64,000 bases of DNA, taken from an uncultured Bacteroidota bacterium (lineage in GTDB: Bacteria; Bacteroidota; Bacteroidia; Flavobacteriales; Flavobacteriaceae). The notes beneath the pieces are model-generated. The model saw only the letters and a list, made by a program, of their open reading frames with translations. It was not told the origin of the DNA and did not search any database. The DNA is taken from assembly GCA_902598305.1 (NCBI GenBank), contig CACKBL010000002.1:1-64000 (forward strand). Direction: 5' to 3'. This document shows positions 1 to 8,157 of the stretch, piece by piece; within the stretch, counting starts at the first letter, position 1, and every line of letters starts with the position of its first letter. Made by a program: the position numbers and the translations under genes.

Positions 1-407
1 TTGGTTTTTTTATTTATTTCTACATGCTTTAAAAAAAAATCTTTAATACATTTTTCTTCTTCTTCAGAGGGATATTTAGGATCTTTTATCTGGTGTTTGG
101 GGGGTAAAGATTCAAACCACTGAAAAAACTCTTTAGACATTGAATTAAGATCATCTCCTTTAGCATCACCGAATTTATAAATTATTTTTTTACCATTATT
201 TAACTCATAGTTAGTGTAATAAAAATCAAACTCATCATCGATAAATTTATTTTTTTTCAAGTTTTGTGTGTAGTTGAGGTTTATGATGTTCCCATTACTT
301 AATTCATAAAAAGACCAATAAAACTTAATTTCCCAATCACTCTTGCTGTCGTCAGGACCTGACATTGTACATCCATAATTTTTATATTTAAGAACTCTTA
401 ATGTCAT
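1..407 (-). CDS. Hypothetical protein, partial (3' end outside window)
   Basis: An open reading frame starts at an ATG at 405-407 on the minus strand, beginning MTLRVLKYKNYGC, and stays open to the left window edge. About 135 residues are visible. The sequence is rich in charged, aromatic and Asn residues (for example SDWEIKFYWSFYELSNGN), with no signal peptide or transmembrane segment, so a soluble cytoplasmic protein is likely. I do not recognise the family. The next feature on the same strand is tRNA-Ser, 35 bases upstream of the start. The C-terminus and any downstream partner lie outside the window. Confidence 0.6.
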   Translation of the reverse strand, partial: MTLRVLKYKNYGCTMSGPDDSKSDWEIKFYWSFYELSNGNIINLNYTQNLKKNKFIDDEFDFYYTNYELNNGKKIIYKFGDAKGDDLNSMSKEFFQWFESLPPKHQIKDPKYPSEEEEKCIKDFFLKHVEINKKT

Positions 408-442
408 TTTTTTTAATAGATTTTATTAATTAAATAACTTAG

Positions 443-530
443 CAGAGAGGAAGGGATTCGAACCCTCGATACGCTATTAACGCATACACGCTTTCCAAGC
501 GTGCGCCTTAAGCCACTCGGCCACCTCTCT
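443..530 (-). tRNA. tRNA-Ser (anticodon GGA)
   Basis: On the minus strand the acceptor arm AGAGAGG (524-530) pairs with CCTCTCT (444-450), with G as discriminator. The anticodon stem-loop reads ACGCTTGGAAAGCGT, giving anticodon GGA. A long variable arm and a TψC loop with GGTTCGAATCC are present. The length of 88 nt and the long variable arm are typical of a class II serine tRNA. CCA is not encoded. Confidence 0.96.
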
Positions 531-558
531 TTTTTAAACTTAAAGCCCCAAAAATACA

Positions 559-1326
559 TTAAAATTTAAATACACTCCTAGCGTTTATTGTTGTTTGATC
601 AGCAATTTTTTCTAAAGGAACACCATATATTTTAGCGATTTTGTTAGCAATAATTTTTAAATAGGAACTTTTATTTCTTTTCCCTCTGTATGGGTGAGGA
701 GCAAGGTATGGAGCATCTGTTTCTAAAACTATTGATGTAAGTGGAATTTGATTTAAAAATTTGTCAATACCTCCATTTTTAAATGTCACAACACCTCCAA
801 TGCCTAACTTAAAATTTAAATCTATTATTTTTTTGGCTTCTTCTTTTGTCCCTGTGAAACAATGGAATATTCCAAAGAGATTATCTTTTTTAAAATTCAA
901 TAAAACTTTATATACTTCATCAAATGCATCTCTACAGTGAATTACAATTGGTAATTTGTTTAATAATGCTATTTCAATTTGTTGAATAAAAACATTAATT
1001 TGATTTTTGAGATTTTTTTTATTCCAATATAAATCTATACCAATTTCTCCAACAGCAGAAAATTTAATTTCATCAAGCATTTTTTTTACATGATTGATTT
1101 CAAACAAATAATTATCATTAATATGCGTTGGATGTAGACCAATCATTAATCTGATTTCGTTTGGATATTTACTTTTTATTTTAATCATTCTATTTGTGTA
1201 AGAACTATCAATAGATGGTAAATAAAATTTTTTTATCCCAAGAGCAATTGATTTTTTTATTTCTTCGTCAATATCGAGATCGAAATCCTTTAAATATAAA
1301 TGAGTGTGGGTATCTATAAAATTCAT
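559..1326 (-). CDS. TatD family metal-dependent hydrolase (3'-5' DNase)
   Basis: This 255-residue protein has the usual length of TatD/YcfH enzymes, which are TIM-barrel metal-dependent deoxyribonucleases. The N-terminal metal motif DTHTHL (Asp5, His7, His9) is followed by the conserved GEIGID strand, VIHCRDA, FHCFTG and the C-terminal ETDAPYLAPHPYRGKRN block, which together hold the metal ligands of the family. The start MNFIDTHTHL places the motif where it belongs. The protein should be cytoplasmic. The exact substrate cannot be read from sequence. It lies between tRNA-Ser and a divergent protease gene. Confidence 0.92.
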   Translation of the reverse strand: MNFIDTHTHLYLKDFDLDIDEEIKKSIALGIKKFYLPSIDSSYTNRMIKIKSKYPNEIRLMIGLHPTHINDNYLFEINHVKKMLDEIKFSAVGEIGIDLYWNKKNLKNQINVFIQQIEIALLNKLPIVIHCRDAFDEVYKVLLNFKKDNLFGIFHCFTGTKEEAKKIIDLNFKLGIGGVVTFKNGGIDKFLNQIPLTSIVLETDAPYLAPHPYRGKRNKSSYLKIIANKIAKIYGVPLEKIADQTTINARSVFKF

Positions 1327-1397
1327 AATATAAAGTTATGGATTTGAATATCAAGAATACTCTAAATATTTATCTTTAATGTAGTAATCACAAATAA

Positions 1398-1811
1398 TTG
1401 AAAATAAAAAAGAAAAAAATATCACTTGAGATTACTGCAAGTAAACACATAGTATGTAACCTCAAAATAAATAATAAAAGGGCTAGATTTTTAGTTGATA
1501 CTGGTGCTTCAAATAGTTGTTTTGATATCTTGAAAAAAGAAAAATATAATATTCAATCTAAAGGAAAGGAAATTGAACTTACGTCTGCAGCAGAAAAAAA
1601 AATGGGTGCTATATCTAGTGAAAATTGTAAATTAATTCTTAACCCTGAAAAAGAAATAGATGTTACACTAATGCTAATAGATATGAGTACGATTAATCAA
1701 GCACTTATAGAACAAAAAGAAAAAGAAATCGATGGAATACTAGGTGGTGACATTTTAAACGAAATAAAAGCAAAAATAAATTATGAAAGGCTTTCAATTA
1801 ATTTTCATTAG
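1398..1811 (+). CDS. Retropepsin-like aspartic protease (clan AA)
   Basis: This is a 137-residue protein with the catalytic signature FLVDTGASNSCFD near residue 32 and a second conserved strand DGILGGDIL near residue 112. These match the single-lobe retropepsin-like fold (gag-asp-type), which acts as a homodimer sharing two Asp residues. The start is TTG at 1398, since the first in-frame ATG lies after the catalytic motif. There is no signal peptide, so it is probably cytoplasmic. It is convergent with odhB, 4 bases apart. Substrates of bacterial members of this family are largely unknown. Confidence 0.8.
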   Translation: MKIKKKKISLEITASKHIVCNLKINNKRARFLVDTGASNSCFDILKKEKYNIQSKGKEIELTSAAEKKMGAISSENCKLILNPEKEIDVTLMLIDMSTINQALIEQKEKEIDGILGGDILNEIKAKINYERLSINFH

Positions 1812-1815
1812 CATT

Positions 1816-3030
1816 TTATAATTCCAATGCCTTTTTAGTATTATTATCCATTAATTTTTCAACAGGGTTCTCAATTGCCTCTTTTATTGCAACTAAAAAT
1901 CCAACAGACTCTCTCCCATCAATTATCCTATGGTCGTAAGAAAAAGCCAAATACATCATTGGTTGTATTGCTACCTTTCCATCAATTGCCACAGGGCGTT
2001 CAATAATATTATGCATTCCTAGTATTCCTGACTGGGGAGGATTAATTATAGGTGTTGAAAGCATCGAACCAAATACACCTCCATTAGAAATTGTAAATGT
2101 TCCCCCAGTCATTTCGTCAACGGTAATTTCACCCTCCCTAGCCCTTAAAGCTAGTCTCTTAATTTCCAATTCAATTTCTTTAAAAGTCAGTTTCTCAGCA
2201 CCTCTTAAAACAGGAACCATTAAACCCTTAGGACCCGATACAGCAACACTTATGTCACAATAATCATATTTTATTTGAAAATCTCCATCAATCATTGAAT
2301 TAACATCTGGGTATTGTTTTAAAGCAAAAACAACAGCTTTAGTAAAAAAACTCATAAATCCAAGACCAACATTGTGCTTCTCCTTAAATGAGTCTTTAAA
2401 TTTATTTCTTAAAGAAAATATCTCGGACATATTAACTTCATTAAATGTTGTAAGCATTGCTGTTTCATTTTTGGCACTTACCAATCTTTCAGCAACTTTT
2501 CTTCTAAGAAGAGACATTTTTGATTTGTCAGAATTTCTCTCTATTCCTTTCGGAGGAGTACCCATTGAGGCTTTGGCGTTAATGGCATCCTCTTTAGTAA
2601 TTCTTCCGCCCTTTCCAGAACCATGAATATCAATTGGTTTGATTCCCTTTTCGTCAAGTATTTTTCTGGCAGCAGGGGATGAATGATTAGAAGCGTAGGT
2701 TTTTTCAGTGATGATGGGCTCATTTTCAACACTTGTGTCTACTTTTTTTTCAACAATCTCACTTGAAGACTTAGGTTTGTGTTCGCCACCGGTAGCGTCT
2801 GTGTCAATTAGACAAACAACCTGTCCTACTTCAACGGAATCACCTTCTTCTGCTTTTAAAGTAATAACTCCACTGGCTTCCGCAGGTAAATCAAGGGTAG
2901 CTTTATCAGAATCAACCTCTGCGATAGCCTGATCTTTTTCAACAAAATCTCCATCTGAAACTAACCACTGAGCGATTTCTACTTCAGTTATTGACTCCCC
3001 TGGAGAGGGAACTTTCATTTCTAATTTCAT
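1816..3030 (-). CDS. odhB: Dihydrolipoamide succinyltransferase, E2 of 2-oxoglutarate dehydrogenase
   Basis: The 404-residue protein transfers the succinyl group from the E1-bound intermediate to CoA in the TCA cycle. Domains in order are a lipoyl domain (about 1-77, lipoyl Lys43 in [11 protein letters not shown]), a flexible linker, a peripheral-subunit-binding domain (about 112-152, [13 protein letters not shown]) and the catalytic acyltransferase domain (about 170-404) with His367 and Asp371 in [14 protein letters not shown]. The order and the single lipoyl domain fit OdhB/SucB rather than a pyruvate-complex E2, and the adjacent upstream sucA (4-base ATGA-type overlap) confirms this. The gene is probably translationally coupled to sucA. 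Lipoamide dehydrogenase is not in the window. Confidence 0.96.
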   Translation of the reverse strand: MKLEMKVPSPGESITEVEIAQWLVSDGDFVEKDQAIAEVDSDKATLDLPAEASGVITLKAEEGDSVEVGQVVCLIDTDATGGEHKPKSSSEIVEKKVDTSVENEPIITEKTYASNHSSPAARKILDEKGIKPIDIHGSGKGGRITKEDAINAKASMGTPPKGIERNSDKSKMSLLRRKVAERLVSAKNETAMLTTFNEVNMSEIFSLRNKFKDSFKEKHNVGLGFMSFFTKAVVFALKQYPDVNSMIDGDFQIKYDYCDISVAVSGPKGLMVPVLRGAEKLTFKEIELEIKRLALRAREGEITVDEMTGGTFTISNGGVFGSMLSTPIINPPQSGILGMHNIIERPVAIDGKVAIQPMMYLAFSYDHRIIDGRESVGFLVAIKEAIENPVEKLMDNNTKKALEL

Positions 3031-5822
3031 ACCTGTTTAGTTTCTCTTTTTTTTGTTTTTTTCTTTAGTTTAAAATTATCTTTTTTTTCATCAAAAACAT
3101 AATCTATCACTTCATTATGTCTTTTATTAAACCTTTTAGAACTTCCAGCTGCAGGGGCACCATAAAACCTTCGTGATACACAACGAAACTCTTTTGCTTC
3201 CGGAAGATGCAGAAGTAAATGGCTCCAAACACCCATGTTTTTTGGTTCTTCTTGTGCCCAAACAATATCATTTACTTGAGGATACTTATCTAAAATATTT
3301 CTTATTTCTTTAATTGGTAACGGAAACAATTGCTCTATTCTAACAAATGCAACATCCTTAACTTCTCTTTCTTTCCTAGCTCTATACAAATCATAATAAA
3401 ATTTTCCTGAGCAAAAAACTAATTTTTTAACTTGTTTAGAATTTGTATTGTGGTCATCTATAACCATTTTGAAATTTCCATCAGTAAAATCTTTTACTTT
3501 TGAAACCACAAGTGGGTGCCTTAGTAAACTCTTTGGGGTAAAAATTATAAGAGGTTTTCTATAACTTAACTTTATTTGCCTTCTTAAAAGATGAAATAGA
3601 TTTGAAGGAGTAGAACAATTTGCAACAAACATGTTGTCCTTTGCACACAACTGCAAATATCTCTCAACTCTCGCCGAAGAATGTTCAGCACCCTGTCCTT
3701 CATATCCGTGGGGAAGCAAAAGAACTATACCATTTTGAAGCTTCCATTTATCCTCGGCTGCAGAAACATACTGATCTATCATTATTTGTGCTCCGTTTGA
3801 AAAGTCACCAAATTGTGCTTCCCATATGGTAAGGGAATTCGGGGTTGCCATTGAATAACCATAATCAAAACCTAAAACTCCGTATTCAGAAAGTAAAGAA
3901 TTATAAATTCTAAATTTACCCTGATTACCGGATATCTTATTTAATAATATAATGTCTTCTTCTGAATCCTCAGCTTTAATTATCGCATGACGATGAGAAA
4001 ACGTTCCTCTTTCAACATCTTGTCCTGAAATCCTAATGTCATGACCTTCCAAAAGGAGACTTCCGTAAGCCAGCATCTCTCCCATCGCCCAATCCAAAGA
4101 GTCTTTTTCAAAGAACATCTTTTTCCTCTCATCAATTAATTTTTTAATTTTTCTAAGGAATTTTTTTTCGGAAGGCAATTGAGTTATTGCTTTAGCAACT
4201 TTAATTAGTTTTTCACTTGAAACAGAGGTATTAATTGTGGTCAACATTTTAGACTCATCTTCCCTTTTGTAATTACTCCATTCGTCAGCCATAAAAGGTG
4301 TAATTTCGGTAGTATCTATTTTCTTTGAATCCTCTAAATCAGTTTCTAGAGATAGGCTGTACTTAGTTTCAATTTCTTTAAGATAATCCTCACCTATTAC
4401 TCCTTCAACAATAAGTTTTTCAGCATAAATCTGTTTTGGGTTTTTATGATTTCCTATGGCCTTGTATAGTTGAGGTTGAGTAAATCTTGGTTCGTCTCCT
4501 TCATTATGACCATATTTTCTGTATCCTAACAAATCAATAAATACGTCTTCACCAAATTCCATACGATAATCTAAAGCAAAAGATACTCCGTGGACGACTG
4601 CTTCTACATCATCTGAATTGATGTGCAAAACCGGACATAGAGTAACCTTTGCCACATCAGTACAATAAGTTGATGACCTCGCATCTAAATAATTTGTTGT
4701 AAAACCAATTTGGTTATTTACAACAATATGTATTGTTCCACCTGTTCCATACCCCTTTAGTCTAGCCATTTGAACTATTTCATATGACAGTCCTTGACCA
4801 GCGATAGCTGCATCTCCGTGTACAATAATTGGTAGTACTTTTTTTGTGTCAAAATTATATTTCTTTTCAAGTTTAGCTCTAGAAATTCCTTGAACAACTG
4901 CTCCTACTGTTTCTAAATGAGAGGGATTTGGGGCTAAGTTTATGTTAATTTTTTTTCCATCTCCATTAGGATCAATTTTAGAAGTCCAACCTAAATGATA
5001 CTTGACATCCCCATCAAAAACGATTTCATCATAATCTTTACCGTCAAATTCAGAAAATATATCGCGACTTGATTTCCCAAAAATATTTGTTAATGTATTT
5101 AGTCTACCTCTATGAGCCATCCCCATTACAAACTCATCTACTCCTTTATTGTCAGCTTGCGTTATTAATGCATCTAAGGCAGGAATTAATGATTCCCCTC
5201 CCTCTAGAGAAAATCTTTTTTGACCAACATATTTTTTATGTAAAAAATTTTCGAACGAGACAGCTTGAGTTAGTTTTTTTAAAATATGCTTTTTCTGTTC
5301 GCTTGTAAATCTTGGGTGATTATTATTTTTGTGTAATTTATCTTTAATCCACCTAACTCTCTTTGGATTTCGAATATACATATATTCAATTCCGATTGAA
5401 TCACAATAAATTTCCTGGAGATGTTTTATTATTTGAGAAAGAGTTGAAGGTCCTATCCCCATTGTTTCCCCAGCCCCAACGACCTCATTCAAATCATCAA
5501 CAGATAAACCAAAGTTTTTTATATCAAGATTTGGACTGTATGTTCTTCTTTCACGAACCGGATTTGTTTTTGTGAAAAGATGACCACTTTTCCGATAAGC
5601 ATCTATTAACTGAACTACTTTGAACTCGCGTTCTAAATGCTTTGGAATTTCGTTTTGACTAGTTTTGGAATGCCCATTTTGGTTGTTTTCAATTCCAAAA
5701 TCAAAACCTTGAAAGAAAGCTCTTAGGCTTGCTTCGACACTATCTGGGTCGTGCAAATATTTTTCATACATCTCAGCAAAATAACCAGTATGTGCAGCAT
5801 TCAAAAAAGAATATTTATCCAT
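3027..5822 (-). CDS. sucA: 2-oxoglutarate dehydrogenase E1 component
   Basis: This 931-residue thiamine-diphosphate enzyme decarboxylates 2-oxoglutarate and passes succinyl to the E2 lipoyl group. The N-terminus ([18 protein letters not shown]) is the short E2-interacting helix of OdhA/Suc[13 protein letters not shown] and the ThDP-binding region [10 protein letters not shown]...NNQIGFTT lie in the middle, and the transketolase-like pyrimidine-binding and C-terminal domains follow (for example [28 protein letters not shown]). The length is standard. The gene is transcribed divergently from umuC, only 46 bases away, so the two promoters must be packed together. odhB follows directly in the same operon. 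Confidence 0.97.
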   Translation of the reverse strand: MDKYSFLNAAHTGYFAEMYEKYLHDPDSVEASLRAFFQGFDFGIENNQNGHSKTSQNEIPKHLEREFKVVQLIDAYRKSGHLFTKTNPVRERRTYSPNLDIKNFGLSVDDLNEVVGAGETMGIGPSTLSQIIKHLQEIYCDSIGIEYMYIRNPKRVRWIKDKLHKNNNHPRFTSEQKKHILKKLTQAVSFENFLHKKYVGQKRFSLEGGESLIPALDALITQADNKGVDEFVMGMAHRGRLNTLTNIFGKSSRDIFSEFDGKDYDEIVFDGDVKYHLGWTSKIDPNGDGKKININLAPNPSHLETVGAVVQGISRAKLEKKYNFDTKKVLPIIVHGDAAIAGQGLSYEIVQMARLKGYGTGGTIHIVVNNQIGFTTNYLDARSSTYCTDVAKVTLCPVLHINSDDVEAVVHGVSFALDYRMEFGEDVFIDLLGYRKYGHNEGDEPRFTQPQLYKAIGNHKNPKQIYAEKLIVEGVIGEDYLKEIETKYSLSLETDLEDSKKIDTTEITPFMADEWSNYKREDESKMLTTINTSVSSEKLIKVAKAITQLPSEKKFLRKIKKLIDERKKMFFEKDSLDWAMGEMLAYGSLLLEGHDIRISGQDVERGTFSHRHAIIKAEDSEEDIILLNKISGNQGKFRIYNSLLSEYGVLGFDYGYSMATPNSLTIWEAQFGDFSNGAQIMIDQYVSAAEDKWKLQNGIVLLLPHGYEGQGAEHSSARVERYLQLCAKDNMFVANCSTPSNLFHLLRRQIKLSYRKPLIIFTPKSLLRHPLVVSKVKDFTDGNFKMVIDDHNTNSKQVKKLVFCSGKFYYDLYRARKEREVKDVAFVRIEQLFPLPIKEIRNILDKYPQVNDIVWAQEEPKNMGVWSHLLLHLPEAKEFRCVSRRFYGAPAAGSSKRFNKRHNEVIDYVFDEKKDNFKLKKKTKKRETKQV

Positions 5823-5868
5823 TCTAATAGGACTTCAAATCTTAGATAAAATTACTATTTTTAATTAT

Positions 5869-7128
5869 ATGTTTGCATTAGTCGACTGCAATAATTTCTA
5901 CGTTTCATGTGAGAGAGTTTTCCAACCTAGATTAGAAAATTCTCCAGTTGTTATTTTATCAAATAACGACGGATGTGTCATCTCTAGAAGTAATGAAGCA
6001 AAAACTCTTGATATACCGATGGGGGCACCTGCCTTTAAATACCTAAATATATTTAAAAAAGAAAAGGTGAATGTCTTTTCATCAAACTATCCACTTTACG
6101 GTGACATGAGTCAACGTATAATGAAAATTCTTAGTATGCACACGCCGAATATTGAAATTTATAGCATAGACGAGGCGTTTCTAGATTTTAGAGGATTCAA
6201 ATATTGTGATTTAGAAAAGGAGGCATTTCTTTTAAAGCAAAAAATAAAACGTTGGACAGGGATTCCTGTATCTATAGGTATTGCTCCAACGAAGGCACTC
6301 GCAAAAATTGCAAATAAAATTGCAAAAAAATATGTCCACAAAACAAAGGGAATGTATTTAATAAAATCAGAAAAACAAATTTCAAGCGCACTCAAATGGA
6401 CAAAAGTTGAGGACATTTGGGGTGTAGGAAGACAATATAAAAAGTTACTCATAAAAAACGGTATTACAACGGCAAATGATTTTTGTAAACTTCCTGACCA
6501 GTGGGTCAAAAAAAATATGAGTATTCTAGGTCTTAGATTAAAGAAAGATTTAAAGGGGTTCTCTTGTATCGGTCTAGACGAAGAAAACCCAGACAAAAAA
6601 TCAATTGCAACCACTAGAAGTTTCAAAGAGGTAATAAAAAAATTTTGGGAACTGGAAGAACGTATAGTAACCTATGCATCGATATGTTCTCGAAAACTGC
6701 GATATCAAGATAGCGATTGTAAGTCCATTATGGTTTTCATACGGACCAGTTCTCACCTACCAGTCGATCAACAATATTATAATAGCAGTCTGGTAAATTT
6801 GCCTAATCCAACTAATTCAGCAATAACAATAGCAAAATATGCCACCATGGGTCTCAAACGAATATTTAAAAAAAATATTAATTACAAAAAAGCTGGAGTA
6901 ATACTGACAGATTTGACACCTTCAAATTCAAAACAGTTAAATCTTTTTCAAAATACGGGTAATACACACGGGGATTTAATGAAGACTATAGATAAAATTC
7001 ATTTGAGATTTGGAGAAAATCTCTTAAAGTTAGGCAACCAAGATCTAGATCAAACTTGGAAGATGCGACAAGAATACCTTTCATGTCGGTACACTACCGA
7101 TGTTAGAGATATAATAAAAGTTAAATAA
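5869..7128 (+). CDS. umuC: Y-family DNA polymerase, UmuC-like (Pol V catalytic subunit)
   Basis: The 419-residue protein is a translesion polymerase of the UmuC branch. Catalytic carboxylates are visible as Asp6 (ALVDCNNFYVSCE) and Asp101-Glu102 (YSIDEAFLDF). The palm/thumb motif SIGIAPTKALAKIANKIAKK and the helix-hairpin-helix region VEDIWGVGRQY follow. The C-terminal little-finger domain and the short UmuC-type tail are complete. It is expected to work with cleaved UmuD, encoded 16 bases downstream. In the usual umuDC layout umuD comes first, so the order here is reversed. SOS control is expected from the family, but I could not identify an operator in the 46-base gap to sucA. Confidence 0.94.
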   Translation: MFALVDCNNFYVSCERVFQPRLENSPVVILSNNDGCVISRSNEAKTLDIPMGAPAFKYLNIFKKEKVNVFSSNYPLYGDMSQRIMKILSMHTPNIEIYSIDEAFLDFRGFKYCDLEKEAFLLKQKIKRWTGIPVSIGIAPTKALAKIANKIAKKYVHKTKGMYLIKSEKQISSALKWTKVEDIWGVGRQYKKLLIKNGITTANDFCKLPDQWVKKNMSILGLRLKKDLKGFSCIGLDEENPDKKSIATTRSFKEVIKKFWELEERIVTYASICSRKLRYQDSDCKSIMVFIRTSSHLPVDQQYYNSSLVNLPNPTNSAITIAKYATMGLKRIFKKNINYKKAGVILTDLTPSNSKQLNLFQNTGNTHGDLMKTIDKIHLRFGENLLKLGNQDLDQTWKMRQEYLSCRYTTDVRDIIKVK

Positions 7129-7144
7129 CTAGAATGATAAAAAA

Positions 7145-7576
7145 ATGAAGAAAGGTATATTTTTTTTTAAACCAAATTTAGATGAATCCCATTTAATCCC
7201 ACTCACTAATAATAATATATCTGCTGGTTTTCCGTCCCCAGCTGACGATTTTAAAGAAATTAGAATAAGTTTGGACAAAGAGATTATAAAAAATGAAGAG
7301 GCTACATTCTATGCCAGAGTAGATGGAGAATCAATGCAAGGTGCTGGACTTAATGATGGAGATTTAATTGTAATTGATAGAAGTGAGGAGCCTAAAAATG
7401 GATCTATCGCAGTATGTTTTTTAGATGGAGAATTTACAGTAAAACGACTGAAACTAAAAAATAAAGAAATTTATTTAATGCCAGAAAATTCAAAATATTC
7501 TCCCATAAAAATTGGTGAGGGAAATGAACTTTCAATTTGGGGCATTGTAACCTATGTTGTAAAAAAAATGATATGA
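7145..7576 (+). CDS. umuD: UmuD-like S24 peptidase, Pol V autoproteolytic subunit
   Basis: This 143-residue protein belongs to the LexA/UmuD self-cleaving family. The cleavage site is visible as Ala27-Gly28 in ISAGFPSPADDF, which closely matches the UmuD site. The Ser-Lys dyad is Ser63 (VDGESMQGAG) and Lys100 (EFTVKRL), shifted by three residues from E. coli UmuD Ser60/Lys97. There is no DNA-binding domain, so it is UmuD and not LexA. Cleaved UmuD' would bind UmuC to form Pol V. It lies just downstream of umuC and its stop codon overlaps the start of the next gene (ATGA). Confidence 0.94.
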   Translation: MKKGIFFFKPNLDESHLIPLTNNNISAGFPSPADDFKEIRISLDKEIIKNEEATFYARVDGESMQGAGLNDGDLIVIDRSEEPKNGSIAVCFLDGEFTVKRLKLKNKEIYLMPENSKYSPIKIGEGNELSIWGIVTYVVKKMI

Positions 7577-8151
7577 AAATTAAAATTCAAATATTTTTAT
7601 TACTAGTTAGTTTTTTCAAAACAAATGCGCAGTACAATGATTACGATGAAGACGAATATGAAGAGGTTTATCTAGAACCCATAAATGACAAATCCGATGA
7701 AGGACAAAAAATTTTTGTAGAGGAATTACTCGACCTTGCTGGTTATATATTAGATGAAATAGAGATATATCAGAGACTACCCAATCATGCTAAAGTTTTT
7801 AGGGTAAAATATGATGAAAAATCTAAAGGGGGTTTTATATTTATTAGATGGGACAAAGAAAAAGAGGAAAACTACGTGGCAAATAAAATGATTGATCCTG
7901 GTCTATATTATAACCTTAAGGCAGCGAAAGAGATAATGAGGAAACAAACTGATAAAGATTTTTTCGGAGTAGAAGATGGTGCCCTACAGGCACCTGATCA
8001 AGAAAAAATAAGCACCGAAGATCTAAAAGGGTTAAGAGGTCTTTATGAAGAAAGGCAGGAGGAAAGAAAATTAAAAAAACAAGAGGAAGAAAATAAACAA
8101 AAGGTGAAAATAAATAGAAAGAAGAAAAAAGAAGAAAAAAGAAAAAAATAA
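7573..8151 (+). CDS. Exported acidic/basic hypothetical protein translationally coupled to umuD
   Basis: I chose the ATG at 7573, which overlaps the umuD stop in ATGA and gives a clean signal peptide (MKIKIQIFLLLVSFFKTNAQ), over an earlier ATG at 7537 inside umuD. The mature protein of about 170 residues begins with an acidic stretch (YNDYDEDEYEEVYLEP). Its middle part resembles no family I know (EELLDLAGYILDEIEIYQRLPNHAKVF). It ends in a charged, probably helical or coiled tail very rich in Lys and Glu. It is likely periplasmic. The following TonB receptor gene starts seven bases later in the same reading frame, separated by a single TAA. The function is unknown. Confidence 0.72.
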   Translation: MKIKIQIFLLLVSFFKTNAQYNDYDEDEYEEVYLEPINDKSDEGQKIFVEELLDLAGYILDEIEIYQRLPNHAKVFRVKYDEKSKGGFIFIRWDKEKEENYVANKMIDPGLYYNLKAAKEIMRKQTDKDFFGVEDGALQAPDQEKISTEDLKGLRGLYEERQEERKLKKQEEENKQKVKINRKKKKEEKRKK

Positions 8152-8157
8152 ATCATT

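Noticed and set aside
5868-5875. TATGTTTG matching the -7 promoter consensus at the umuC start
   Set aside because: It contains the umuC start codon itself, so transcription would begin inside the gene. Probably chance.
7537-7572. Upstream ATG extending the exported protein into umuD
   Set aside because: The extension (MGHCNLCCKKND) would spoil the signal peptide and overlap umuD by 40 bases. The ATGA-coupled ATG at 7573 is far better.
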